From the NCBI GenBank assembly GCA_008729055.1, contig SDUX01000006.1:3460842-3524841 (forward strand): a stretch of DNA of 64,000 bases, read 5' to 3'. Numbering within the stretch: position 1 is the stretch's first letter; the number at the start of each line of letters is the position of its first letter. Below the pieces are notes generated by a model. That model searched no databases and was not told the origin of the DNA. It worked only from the letters and a program-made list of their open reading frames with translations. This stretch comes from Pyropia haitanensis (taxonomy: Eukaryota > Rhodophyta > Bangiophyceae > Bangiales > Bangiaceae). The translations under genes were made by a program, and so were the position numbers. This document shows, one piece after another, positions 1 to 12,150 of the stretch.

Positions 1-32
<32 letters not shown>

Positions 33-37
33 CCTGA

Positions 38-3000
38 CGCCGCCACCGCCACCGCCGCCGCCACCCCCACCGCCGCCGCCGCCGCCGCCGCCGCCGGCGT
101 CGCCGCCGCCCGCGGCCGCGGTGGTGGCCCGTGGCGGCCGCCGCCCGCGGCGGCGGGGGCGGTGAGCCGCCCACCGCCGGGCGCGCCGCCGCTGCCGCTG
201 TCGCTCGCGCTCTCCGCGGCGGCCGACTGGCTCGCCGACGCCGCCACCGCCGCCGCCGTCGCCGCCGCCGTTGCCGCCGCCACCGCCACCGCCACCGCCA
301 CCGCCACCGCCACCGCCACCACCACCCCCACCGCCACCGCCACACACCCCCCAGCCGCCGCTGCCGCCACCACCACCGCCACCGCCACACCACCCCCCCC
401 AGCCACCGCCGCTGCTGCCGCCGCCACCACCACCACCACCACCACCACCACCACCACAACTGCCAGCGGCGCCCCCCCCCCCCCCCCCACCCCCCACGCG
501 CGTGCCCCGTCGCGCGCCTCGAGCTCCCCGTCGACCCGACGGTCCCCCCCCTCGCGTGGCTGCGGGACCAACCCCCCCGGGAGCGCCTCTACTTTCGTTG
601 CCGCGACGGGCGTGCCGAGACCGCCGCCGCGGGCTTTGCCGTCACCGCGTCTGCCGACGGGCCGTACGGGGCGGCGGCGCACGCGGCGCTGCTCGAGCTG
701 CTCCCGCCGGGCGCGCCGCTCGCCCGGTTTTATGGGGGCATCCGGTTTGACGCGGGGGGGGGGGGAGGGGGGGAGGGGGGGGGGGGGGGCGCCCGCGACG
801 CCGGTGGCCGTGACGGCAGCGGCGGTGACGGTGGCGGCGGCGGTGACGGCAGCGGCGGTGACGGTGGCGGCGGCGGCGGCGGTGGCAGCGGCGGTGACGG
901 TGGCGGCGGCGGCGGTGGCGGCGGTGGCGGCGGTGACGGTGGCGGGGCGGGCGGACCCGGCGACTGGTCGGCCTTTCGGGGCTACACCTTTGTCCTCCCC
1001 GCGCTCGAGCTGCAGCGCCTCCACGGCGGGGACCCCCCGCGGGCGCGTGCGGTCCTTGCCGTCAATATCGTCGCGGCGTCCCCCCCCGTCATTGCCGCGG
1101 CGGCGGCGGCGGTGGCGGCCGCGACGGACGGGGCGCCCGCGGTCGCGTGGGGCCCCCCGCACACGACCGCCCGCGCGGCGTCGGTAACCGACGTGGACGG
1201 CTACCGCCAGTGGCGGTCGTCCATGGCGACCGTCCTCGCCGCGATCCGCGCGGGCACGTATGACAAGATTGTGCTCGCGCGGCGCAAGGCGTTCCGCTTT
1301 GCGACGCCGCCAGACGCGGTGGCGGTGGCGGCCGCCCTCGAGGCGCGGCAGGCGGCGGCGGCGTCGGCCGCCGCCGCCACCGCCGCCGCGTCCGCGTCCG
1401 CGTCTGCGTCTGCGTCTGCGTCCGCGTCTGCGTCTGCGTCCGCGGCGGCACCCGCGGCGGTGGCGGCTGGCGGTCGTGCCGCCGCCGCCGCCGCGACGCG
1501 CGGGACGTACCTGTTTGTGCTGCAGCTGGCTGACGGGTCGGCGTTTGTGGGGTGCACGCCAGAGCGGCTGTTCCGGCTGGACGGGGAGCGCATCTCGTCC
1601 CAGGCGCTGGCGGGTACCATCCGCTGTGCCGGCGGCGGGGGTGCGCCCGCGGAGGGCTCCCCGGGGGGGGGGGGGGGGGGCCCACCGCCAGCCCCGCCGC
1701 CGCCGCGCCCGCCGCGACCACCGCCGCCGCCACCGCCGCCGCCGCCGCCGCCGTGACCGCCGCCGCCGTGACCGCCGCCGCACCTGGCGGGGGGGACGAC
1801 GCGGTCGCGCGGCGGGCGATGGCGGCGCTCGGCGCGGTGGATGCCGCGACGGCGGCGGCGGCGCGGGCGCTGCTGGGCAGCCGCAAGGACCGGGCGGAGC
1901 ACGCGTACGTGGTCGACTATGTGGCACGCGCGATGGGCGACTGTGGCGCGACGGTGTCGACGGCGGGGCCGGTCATTGTGCGGCTGCCGCAGCTGCTGCA
2001 CCTGTCCACCCAGATTAGTGGGAGCTTTGCCGACGCTGGCGGCGGTGGCGGCGTCGACAGTGGCAACGACCGCGACGACGGCAACGGCGACGGCAACAAC
2101 GACGGCAACGACGACGGCGGTGGCGCCGCGCCGTCGCACAAGGCGCACGCGCTCCTCTCACGCATGCACCCCACCCCCGCGGTGTGCGGCACCCCCCGTG
2201 CGGTCACGCAGGCGGGCCTGCGCGCGCTCGAGCCCTTTGACCGGGGCCTCTACGCGGGCCCGCTGGGCGCCTTTTCCCGCACCGCGTCGGACTTTTGCGT
2301 CGCGCTCCGCTCCGCCCACGTGGCCGGCGACACGGTCACCGCGTACGCGGGGTCGGGGGTGGTGGCGGGCTCCTCCTGCCGTGCCGAGTGGGACGAGGCG
2401 GAGCTCAAGATGGCGCCCTTTACCGAGCTATTTCACCCGCACCGCCGGGTGTGCACGGTCGTGGACGCGGACGTGTCGGTCGACGCGCTGTCGCGGGGGG
2501 GGGGGGCGGGGGCGGGGGCGGGGGCGGGGGGGGGTGCGCCGGCTGGGGGGGGTGCCCGTGGCAGCGACGCTGCCGACGCTGCCGGCGTGGAGAGCAGCGA
2601 CGGTGACGGCGGCGGCGGCGGCCGCCCCGCGGACGAGGCGGGCGCGGCGGTGGCGGCGGCGTCGGTGACGGCGGCGGCGGCGGCCGGTCGGCGGAAAGGG
2701 GCGGCGGCGGCGGCGGCGGCGGCGGCGCCCCCCCCCAGGGACCCCGTCGCCAATGGCCACGGTCGGGTGGCACCCGCCGCCGCGGTCGCGCCCCCCCCGC
2801 CCCCCCCACCACCCCCCCAGCCGACCCCCGCCACGCCCCCCCCGGCAGGCCTGACCCCCTTTGACCCCGCCAACCTGGCAGCGGCGCCCAACCTGGCCGC
2901 CCTCTGGGCGGCCGCCCTCGTTGACGAGCTCGTCCGCCTCGGCGTTGGCCCCTTCTTTGTCTGCCCCGGCTCGCGGTCGGCGCCGCTGGCCGGCGCGCTC

Positions 3001-4325
3001 GCCGCCTCCCGCCACGCGGCGGTCGTCATTGCGCACGACGAGCGCGGCGCCGCGTTTGCCGCCGCCGCCGCCGCCGCTGCCGGCGGCCGCCCGGCGGCGG
3101 TGGTCACCTCGTCGGGCACGGCGGTCGCCAACCTTCTGCCGGCGGTTGTGGAAGCCGCCGCGTCGGCGGTGCCGCTGCTGCTGCTGACGGCGGACCGGCC
3201 GCCGGAAGCGCGCGGGTCGGGCGCCAACCAGACGATCGAGCAGGTGGGGCTGCTGGGGGGGGGGGGGTCGGCTCCGCGGGGGGGGGGCTCCTCCGCGCGT
3301 TCCGGGATGTGCCGGTGCCGACGGCGGCGGTGCCCCTCCGGCGGCTGCTGTCGGATGTGGACGCTGCCGTTGCGGCGGCGGTGGGGGTGGCGGGCGTCGG
3401 CGAGCCGGGGCCGGTGCACCTCAACTGCATGTTCCGGGAGCCCCTCCACCCGGCGCCCGTGGCGTGGCCCGCCGCGGCGGTGCTGGCCGGCACCGCCCGC
3501 TGGGCCCGCTCCCGCTCCCCGTGGACGGTCTACGCGGGGGGGGGCGGCGGCGGCGGCGGCGGCGGCCGCCTCGCGGTCGGGGGGGCGGCCGCCGTGGCGG
3601 GCGTCGACGCGGCGCTGCTGGCGCGCCTCCGCGGGGCCTCCCGCGGGGTGGTCCTCGCGGGCGGCGGCCTGTGCCGCCGCCGCGGCGACCGCTTTGCGGT
3701 GCTGACGCTCGCCGCGCGGCTCGGATGGCCGGTGGTTGCCGACGCCGCGTCGGGGCTCCGCGCGTACGGCCTGGGCGGCGGCGGCGGCGGCGGCGGGGGC
3801 GGCGGCGGCGGCGGCGGGCGGGGAGGGGGGGCGCCCCGGACGGGCGTCGTCGAACACCTCGACCCGCTGCTCGCGGGCGCCGCCGCGGACGGTCGGGCGC
3901 CGTCGGCGGCGCTCGCCGCGGCGCTGGCGCCGCCCGACGTGGTCCTCCACGTTGGCGGGCGGGTCGTGTCCAAGCGCATCGCCGCCTGGGCCGCCGCCGC
4001 CACGGCCGCGTACGTGGTCGTCGCGGGCGGCGCGGGCGGGCGCCACGACGCCCACGCCGCCGTGACGCACCGGCTCGCCGTGTCGGCCGCCGCGCTCGTC
4101 GCCGCGCTCGCGCTGCCGCCCGCGGCGCCGCTGCCGCCGCTGGCTCCCCCGCCGTGCCCGCCCTTGGCGTCGCCGTCCCTGCCGCCGTCGGTGGCGGCGG
4201 CGGCGCCGGCGGCGGCGCCGGCGGCGGCGTCGGCGGCGGTGCCGCTGTGCAATGGGTACGCCCGCCCGGCGCGGGTGCCCAACGGGGTGGCTGTCGACAG
4301 CGGCGGCGTCGGCGGCGGCAGCAGC

Positions 4326-4370
<45 letters not shown>

Positions 4371-5513
4371 GCCAGCAGCGTCGGCGGCGCCGCGGCCGAC
4401 AGCGATGGTGGGCGCGTGGCCGCGGGCGACGGGCGCGGGCCCCCCCCCGGCCTGGGCATCCTCGTTGACCTGTCGGCGGCGGCGGCGGCGGCGCTGGACC
4501 GGGAGGTTGCCGCCGCGGTCGCCGCCGCCGACGCCCCCGCCGGCCGCCTAACCGAGCCGCTCGTCGCGCGGCTGGTCGCCGCGGCCGTGCCGCCGGGAGA
4601 GTCCCTCTTCCTCTCCAACAGCATGCCCGTCCGCGACGTGGACGCGTTTGCCGGCCGCGGGGGGGACGCCGCGGCCGCGGCGGTAGCGGCGGCGGTGGCG
4701 GCGGCGGCGGGTGCGGGTGCGGGTGCGGGTGCGGGTGCGGGTGCGGGTGCGGGTGCGCCCCCACGCCCCGTGACCCCCCCCATCGCGGACAGCAACGACG
4801 GCGACGCTTCGGCGGCGGGCTGGGTGGGCGCGACGGTGGCGGCCAACCGGGGCGCCAGCGGCATTGACGGCATCGTGTCGTCGGCGATTGGGTGGGCGAC
4901 GGGGTCTGGGGCGCCGACGACGCTGCTCGTCGGGGATATGGCGCTGCTCCACGACGGCTGCGGCTTTCACCTGTACGGCGCCAACGCGGCGGCGGCGGCC
5001 GGCGGGGGCGGCGGGGGCGGCGGGGGCGGCGGGGGCGGCGGGGTGGGGTCGGCGGCGGCACACACCGGCGGCGGCAGCAGCCGGGGCGTCAGCCGCAGCA
5101 GCAGCGGCGCGGCCGCCCTCCCCCCGCTGCGCACGGTGGTGGTCAACAATGGGGGCGGCGGCATCTTCTCCTTCCTCCCCATCGCGGCGTCGGCGGCGGT
5201 CTTTGGCCGCGCCTTCTCCACGCCCCACGACGCGGACTTTCGGTCGCTCGCCGCCGCGTTTGGCCTGCCGTTTGCGCGCGTGACGACCGCGGCGGGGCTG
5301 GCGGCGGCGCTCGCCGCCGCGGCGGGGAGCACGTCCCTGATCGAGGCCGCCGTGGGGGGGGACCACGGGCGGAACGTGGCGGAGCACGCGCGGCTGGGGG
5401 GGGTCGTCGCGGCGGCTGCCGAGGCGGTGTTGGCGGGGGGGGGCGAACCCGGGGGGGGGGGGGGGGGGGGGAGGCGCAGGGGGGGGGGCGCCGACGACGA
5501 CCCTCGCGGGTAA
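38..5513 (+). CDS. MenF-MenD fusion: isochorismate synthase / SEPHCHC synthase (5' partial, frame breaks)
   Basis: This bifunctional enzyme should convert chorismate to isochorismate (MenF) and then add 2-oxoglutarate using thiamine diphosphate (MenD), the first steps of phylloquinone/menaquinone synthesis, normally in plastids. Seen for MenF, about 511-2440: KIVLARR, TPERLFRLDG, ALAGTIR, SRKDRAEH, HLSTQISG, LLSRMHPTPAVCGTP and FDRGLYAGPLG. Seen for MenD, about 2850-5440: VCPGSRSAPL, DERGAAF, SGTAVANLLPAVVEA, LLLTADRPPE, NQTIEQVGL, FLSNSMPVRDVD, NRGASGIDGIVSSA, GDMALLHD (ThDP/Mg site) and VVVNNGGGGIFSFLP. The frame changes at the poly-G tract near 1663-1680 and again at poly-G near 3255-3292. 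No ATG occurs before the conserved part, so the start lies upstream of the window or in an unseen exon. Plant PHYLLO continues with MenC and MenH domains; here the frame stops at 5513 with neither visible. Ser (AGC), Ala-Gly and Gly repeats separate the conserved blocks. The domain calls are firm; exact exon limits are not. Confidence 0.85.
261..330 (+). repeat. GCCACC-type microsatellite
   Basis: A near-perfect run of CCGCCA hexamers lies in the low-complexity region upstream of the MenF conserved core. It reads as Pro, Ala/Thr or His/Arg repeats depending on frame, so it cannot by itself indicate coding sequence. Confidence 0.7.
4319..4370 (+). repeat. AGC trinucleotide run encoding polyserine inside MenD
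   Basis: About 17 AGC (one AGT) units encode a serine tract in the frame that carries the conserved MenD C-terminal half. The tract lies between conserved blocks, so it is probably a disordered surface insertion. A clean codon repeat of this kind is prone to length variation. Confidence 0.8.
4710..4757 (+). repeat. GTGCGG hexamer array encoding Ala-Gly repeat inside MenD
   Basis: Seven to eight GTGCGG units keep the MenD frame open and encode alternating Ala-Gly, between the SMPVRDVD block and the NRGASGIDG block. Confidence 0.75.
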
Positions 5514-8000
5514 GTAAAACCGTGGTGGCAGACACCCCCCGGGTTAGGGGCTGTTGTATCTTGCTGGGACGGCGGCTGCGTCTTGTTTGGGAGGCGGCGG
5601 TGGGGTCCATCCCGCGCCTGGTTCGCCAGCCGCGGGTGGGGTGGGGTCCGTCCCGCGTCTGGGTAGCGAGGAGCGAGGCGGGGTCCGTCCCGCGTCTTGC
5701 TAGCCTGGCCAGGGTGGGGTCCGCGTCCCGCATCGTCGTACCATTGGGCTGATGGGGTCCGCCCCCACCGGCGGGGGGTCGGGCCGCGCCCCGCCACGAT
5801 GCCCGCGCGTGCGTGGTCGCGGGGACACCCCGTCTGGCGTAGCCGCCGCCGCCTCGGGACGGGGGCCGCCGCGACGCCGACGCCCCTCCCAACGGCAACG
5901 GCGCGGCGGCCACGCCGACGTGGCGGCGTGGCGCGGACGGGGGGGGCGGCGTTCCGTATCCCCGCCCACCCCCCCCCCCGCCGTTGCCGCCGTCCTGGGA
6001 CGGCCCGCTGCTGCCGCCGTCCTGGGCCGCCCCCTTCTGGTGCCACCGTTCCGGGATGGCGGCAGCAGCGAGGGGGGGTGTGGGCCTCCACGGTGGCGGC
6101 CGTAGGTGGGGGGTGGAGCGAGAGGGGGGTGCGGGCAGCGCGGGGCGGGGTGCGTCGGCAGGGGGCGGCCGCCAACGTCCACGTCGACAGCCACACGCCT
6201 GGTGCCGTGGATGTACCGTACACTGTATGTACACCGTTTGGCCCCGGCGTGGCGGCCAGTCGCGAGAGAGAGTGGGGGTGAGGCAGGGGGGGCGCAGCCC
6301 GCCCGTGCCATCGCACCCCCCCCCCCCCCACGCCCCTCGTGCGCGCCCCACAGGGGCCTGTTACGGGGGGCCATCCGCCCCCGTGATGGCCGGCCGCACC
6401 ATATAGATCCCGCGGCGCACGCCCCCCGGCCGCGGCGGCCGCGTGACCACACCAGGGGCCAAAAAGAAATACATAACGGGCGTCATGGCCCCGGTGGCGG
6501 GCCCGCCGGGCGCGCCCGCCCATCGAGCGCCCGGTCGCCGTGCACACGCGCCGGCGTCACCTCTCCGCCCCCACCACCGCACGCGCACAAGTCCGCGACG
6601 CGGAACGGGAGCGGAGGGGGTAGCTATGCTGGCACCGACGTTGCCGTGCGAGTCCCCCGCCGTCCTTCCGCCCCCCCCCCCCCCCCCCTCCCTCTGTCCA
6701 TCCACTCTCCGCGCGACCGTGTCTGGAGAGGGGGATTCCGCGGCGGGCGGGCGGCCATCGCGACGCCGTCTTTTCTGGGCGCGTCGGGTGAGCGGCCAAG
6801 GAGTGGGCGGTCACCCTCCGCCGCCGCCGCGGCCGCCGTTGCCGCCCTGCTGTACGGAGGTTGGCGGTGGTCTCGGGGGCGGGACGACCTCGGCCGCTGC
6901 GTAGGGTGGGGCCGCGGCGAACCGCGACGCCCCGCGCCTCGACGCAAGGGGCTGGCGTGGGGCGTCTCGGCGGCGGTGCCCGCGGCGCCATCAAACAGGG
7001 GCTGGCGGCTGCCAACGCGGCGCGCCGCGGCTGCGCGGCCGGTGACCTCGGGCGGCCGCGTAGCGGACACACACACACCCAGGAAGGGGAGAGCACCGCC
7101 ACGCCCCGGCTGTGGCCACAAAAGAACCTCCCCGCGCCGCTCTCGCCAGGCCGCCAGCCGTCCACCGCTACGCCGCTCCGCCCACCTCACCCCGACGAGG
7201 ACGTTGCGCGTTAGGCGGGACGCCCGCCTGGGTCACCCACCCCCCCCTCATAGACTCCTCCAGCTCACCCCCCACCCGCCCCGCAAGCCCTGCCCCCCCC
7301 CAACCGCCGCTCCAACCGCCCCTCCAGCAACCCACCCCTCCACACCCCCCTGCACGCTGCCAGCAGGCACCGCTCCCCCCCAGACCCGGCGCGTACTGCC
7401 CGCTGAGGGGAGGGGAGCGGAAGGGGAGAGGGGGGGCGTCGGCCGCGACGCCGGTCCCCCCCATTCCCCCCCCCGCCAGCGCAAAGGCGGCCGACGGCCC
7501 CGCCGCGGCGTCGACGCCGAACCCACAGCGTTGGGGAGGTGGGCGACGCGGGCCCCCTCGCCGGTGGTGATGGGAGCGGCTGCCGCAACAAGGGCGACCG
7601 ACACGGCGGGTGTGCCGCGCTTGAACGAGCGAGATGGCGGCAAGACGAGTGTGTGGTAGCGGCCGCCGACCGCCTGTCGCCGCCGTGGACGTAGGGGGGG
7701 TAGACAGAGGGGGGCCAGGGGAGGAGGGTAAGGGGTTGGTGGGGTCCGTTCCTCCCGGGTGTCAAGGTTAAGCATCACAACCGCCTCCCGTGGAGCGGCA
7801 GAACCGCCGCCACTGGCAGTTGGGACAAGCTGGAGGCGGCAGTGCCGTCACGGCGAGAAGGCGCTGACGATGGGCACGACCGAGTGAGCAGCAGCCGCAA
7901 AACAGAAAAAAAAAGTACGCACAAAAAGAAGTACAGTTGCACACGGCGGCTTTCAAATCCAGGTTACTTGAGCAGCGCTGCCTCGGCGTTAGGCAAACCG
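5514..8000. other. Intergenic, no gene recognised
   Basis: The stretch is GC-rich with many C and G homopolymers. Open frames overlap on both strands and encode only Pro/Arg/Gly-rich sequence without family motifs. I see no convincing gene. The only clear structure is the array of imperfect direct repeats near 5600-5745. Confidence 0.5.
5595..5745 (+). repeat. Imperfect direct repeats around a GGGGTCCGTCCCGCG core
   Basis: Four copies of a GGGGTCC(G/A)TCCCGCG-like core begin near 5601, 5642, 5679 and 5715, at spacings of 41, 37 and 36 bp. They lie just downstream of the MenF-MenD stop codon. This is a short degenerate minisatellite with no obvious function. Confidence 0.65.
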
Positions 8001-11000
8001 CCACCACCGATGGAGATTTTTTGTATCACGTGCCACGCCTCTGTAAGATATTATCGGACGAACTACAGTATTTGTTGCCGGATCGTGTGAATCGGGCGCT
8101 GGTTGGATCCGCGGCGTCGCAGCTGAGCTCTCGTGGGGGACGCACGCGGTGGTCGAAGGGACGCGAACGCGTAGCATTCATGCACCTGCAGGTCTGATGA
8201 AGAGGATCGCTGCGACGCCGTCAAGTGGGCGTGGGGGGGCCAACGGCTGGGACGTCTGCCGCAGCGGCCCGTGCCGTCCTGGTGCGCGGTTTCTGCCGCC
8301 CGCACGGGGTTTTCCCATCCCCCGCGCCACGGCGCCGTCCGTTGGTCGCTGCACGTCCTGCGTGGTCTGCCCTCTCGTCCCCTCTCCATCCTCGCTCCTC
8401 CCCAAACACCGCCCTCGCTTCCAAGACACCACGCGCTTCCTCGTCCACCACACGTCCCGTCTTCCCTCTGCGTCGGGCCTCCTGTTCAACCTCCCGTTGC
8501 CCTCGCTGTCCGCGCTCGTCCCGCTGCCGCCTCTACCGGTCCTCCGTATCCTTGCTGCATTGGCTCGCCCCCCGGGGTTTGCGAGTATGCATTTGGTGCG
8601 TGCATTGGATGGTGCGGAGAGGATGGCGGCAGCGCGGTGCGTTGCACTGGTGCTGCGGCTGCAGCTGTGTGGCGACGGCTCATCAAGGACACGTTCATAG
8701 CGATGGGTACATTGTCGGCTGGCGCGTCCCCTCGGCTCCATCTGTACTGCGGTGATCCCCGTGGTGACGTGCGCTCGTTGGCGGGGTTGTTGGACGCAGC
8801 GGCGGTGTGTCTCACCATGAGGACGCCTTACCGCTCGCAGATGGTGCGTGACGTTCAAGGCGTGCGGAGCCGCTGCCGGTGGCGTTACGTTGTACCACAG
8901 GCGAGGCTGTCAAGGGTGTTACCCGCAGCGGCGGCAGCGGTTTCCTGGCAACACCTACAGCATGGACTTTTCCCGCATCGGCGGACGCCAAAGCCGACGC
9001 GTCGGTGGTCGCGTTGTCCCGCACTTTTGTTGGCGAGCGCGACTTCTGCTCCCGCGACGACGGGCTGCACACAGTGCTTGGTTCTTGGCATTGTGGCGGC
9101 CAAACACGGAGGCGGCAGAGACAAGGACCACGGTTGGTTTCCATCTGTTGAAGCGTCTAGCTGGGCGACGCTCTCCGTGTGCTTTGGCTCATGTTGTGCC
9201 TTTCGACCTGGCCGGGTCATCCCGTTTTGGTCGGGAAGGTGCTGAGATGACGGTCACGCTTGCTTTGTACCGACACCCAGGAGTTTGCGCGGCGTATCCG
9301 ATCACACCGGGGTTGTACGCGATGTTTGCGCTCGTGATTTCCAACGCCGGCCGCGCCTCCACTCGGCTGACGGCTGCGTCGGACGCTCGGGTGCTTTTTA
9401 CGGCACTGGCGCGATGTGCGTTGAGGTACCTGCGGTCGTGCGTGGCGTGCGTGCTGACCCCGCTTCACTCTTCATGTCTTTTTTTCGCGGCTTTTGCTGC
9501 GCCCCATTCCATGCGCCGTGGCACTTTGGTTTTTGCCACCTTTGTTGCCGTGGACGCGGTCTTGTGCAGGCTTGGGGGTGCTGGTGCAATATTGGTCTTG
9601 CGAGCTGGGGCTACAGCGCGGGCGAGACTTTTCTTGTGCTCTCTTTTGTCTTTTTCCCGCTCTCGTCCCCGCGCCTTGTAGCGCTTGTACGCGACCGTGA
9701 CGGACCGGTTGCGCTTGAGAGGTATCCCGAGCTGCGTCCTTGGAGAAGCTTCGCTCGCGTCGGCATACGCTGACCACGTTGCTCGCGGTACGCGGGGAGA
9801 CCAAGGTGGGGCACGAGCTCAAGCGCAGACCGCACCCACGGTCCTCGCGCCGCTGCTTTGGACTTGTCGGGGGAAGGTTCTGCGTGACGTGGTCGTTGCG
9901 GTGCCGTCACATAGATGCGCCGCTGCTTGTCCCGCCGGTGTACCCCATCCTGCTGCGGTAGCACTCTTGGGTCGGCCGGTCGTCCCAATGAAGCCGTCCA
10001 GGGGATACCGTCGCTGCCGGCGTTGGATGCATGGGCTCGTACGCCTGAGCCGTCGCGGGTGGCGTCATGGCGCGTACAGTCTTGACTTGGACCGACAAGA
10101 GTGGTCGTACGCGGTGGGGCCTTTGTTCTTTTGCGGCCGACGCGCCGCCGCGGAGCCGCTTGCGTTGCCAGCGTCGAGGTGGTGTTGAAGGGCGTTGCGT
10201 AGAGGGCCGTTGCACAGGGGCCGCAGAGACGTGTTGTGTAGGGTTGCCGAGGGGCGCTGCTTGGGGTCGCTCGTGCCGCTGCCCTCGCCGCCGTTGTCTT
10301 TGCGTCCTCGTCGAGGCGGTCGTCGCGGCCAGCAGCTGCGCCAGGGTCGTCCGAAGCGAGGTCTTGAGTGCGCCCCACAGCTCAGGTCAGGTGCCTTGCA
10401 CGGGAACACGAGGGGTTGGATGGATACCGGTCGTGGCCTTGGTGGTGGAGCCCGCGTGCCTGGGTTGGTAGTTGGTGTCGTACCGGGCGAGTGGCAACAG
10501 GGGCTTGAAATAAAAAGTGCTTTCATTATTTTTCTCTCACCGAACAGAGGCTGTCCATGCAGGTCGCGAAAGCAGATAGCGTGAACACTGTACAAAAACC
10601 TCCTTGGCGTTGTCGCCAGTCGTGAGGGCGAAAAGCCGCTAGGCGGCGGTCTAGCAAGCTGACCGGGCCTCACAGAGGCCCGTTTGGTGGCGCGCGACGC
10701 GGTCCAAGCGACCGTCGTCGCGGCCGGCAGTCGCTCGGTCACAGATGCCGCGCGGCAGGGGACTAGAGCAGGTCGCGCTCAATCCAGGGTGGTGGAGGTC
10801 ACCCCTTGCTGCGGCCCGCCGCCGAGGGCGGGCCGCGGCAGTCTGCCCAGGAAGCCTTGCACAGGAGCCTTGCGTCGCAAAACAGCTGCGGCGTGGCGTT
10901 GGGACGGCGCCAGGTGCGTGCGGCCCCGCGTGGTAACGCCCGTGCAGCGGCAGTGGCTGCCATCGTGCACGGCGAATGGCGGGAAGTACCAGCTTGCTAG

Positions 11001-12150
11001 GCGGTGGAGAATTCGCCGAGGTGGGTGCCCACCGCGCAGGCCATCACCGGGTGAGCGTGTTGCCCTTGGTGGCGTAGCGGGAGAAGAAGGTGAAGATGTT
11101 GTTGAACGGCGACACGGAAATCATGGTGGCGGGGGGGGGGGGGGGAAACCGGCGGCAGGCGTAAGGCGGAAAGCGGTCGCTGCGGCTGCGAGAGCGACTT
11201 GGCAGTTGGAGCGGATGAAGGCGGTGCGCAGGTGGAGAGTGGTGCAGGCGGAGAGTTGGTTGATGAGGAAGGCTGGTGAGGAGAAGGTGCTCTGGATGGC
11301 TGGCTTTGGAAGAGCCGAGACGTCGCCGGTGCCTGGGCTCTTGTACCAGCCTAGCGAAGCGGCCCCCCGACGCTGAACGTGCCGTCAGTCGAATGATGAA
11401 CGCCTCTGAGCGGGAACACGGGCTCGTCGCACACACGCAGCCTTACCGCCGCGCCGCGCACACCCCCCACTCTGTGCCCACAGAGACGGCCGGTGCCATC
11501 CCGGGCCGGTCTAACAAACCACACGCACACGGCCGGCTGGGGGGGGGGAAAGGGGTGCCGGCTCGAGTGAGGGCGCGGCCGGGCGGGGGGCGCGCTGGAC
11601 GTGAGCGACGAGGCGGAGCCGGGCCAGTCGCTTTTGCCGGGCGTGGCCTCGTCAAGGCCCCCACGCACGGCCTGAGGGGGGGGGGAGCGGCCACAGTAGT
11701 GCCGTGAACGTGGTTTCGCCCAGGCGCCTGCCCGGGGGCGGACACTCGATACATGCGCGGCGGGGTTCCCCGACTGCCGCGCATATCCGGCGGCGCCACA
11801 AGCGGCCCAGCGCCCTAAAAATACACGCCTGGCGCTTGGAGCACGGCCGCACACAGGCGCGTTCCGCCCGCCCACACGCCGGCCCACCCTCCCCGCCGGG
11901 CGCACGCCCCACCTTCAAGGAACGCGCAGAGGAGAAGGGGGGGGCCGGGCGGGCGAGACCCGCGTCTGGAAGCCTTCGGCACTGGTTGTCCCGGCGTGCC
12001 GTGAGTAGGCCCGCGAGTGCGTGCGCGAGGCGGCGTGGCGCTTTGACGCGACACCAGGCGGGGGGGGGGGAAGGAATGCTGCTGAGCGGTCGCCAGGCGC
12101 CCGTCCCCTGTGCGCCAATCAAATGGCGGTCGCAGTAAACGGGGGGACCG
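8001..12150. other. Gene-poor region of mixed composition, probable repeat debris
   Basis: GC content is lower between about 8000 and 10600 than in flanking DNA, and long open frames exist on both strands (for example 8848-9681 plus and 9611-10378 minus). Their translations are Arg/Ala/Ser-rich and match no family I recognise. The pattern suits decayed repetitive DNA better than a gene, but this is a negative result made by eye. Confidence 0.4.

Noticed and set aside
7842..8197. Overlapping ~85-codon frames as a small gene
   Set aside because: No recognised motif, several competing frames, and transition into repeat-like DNA.
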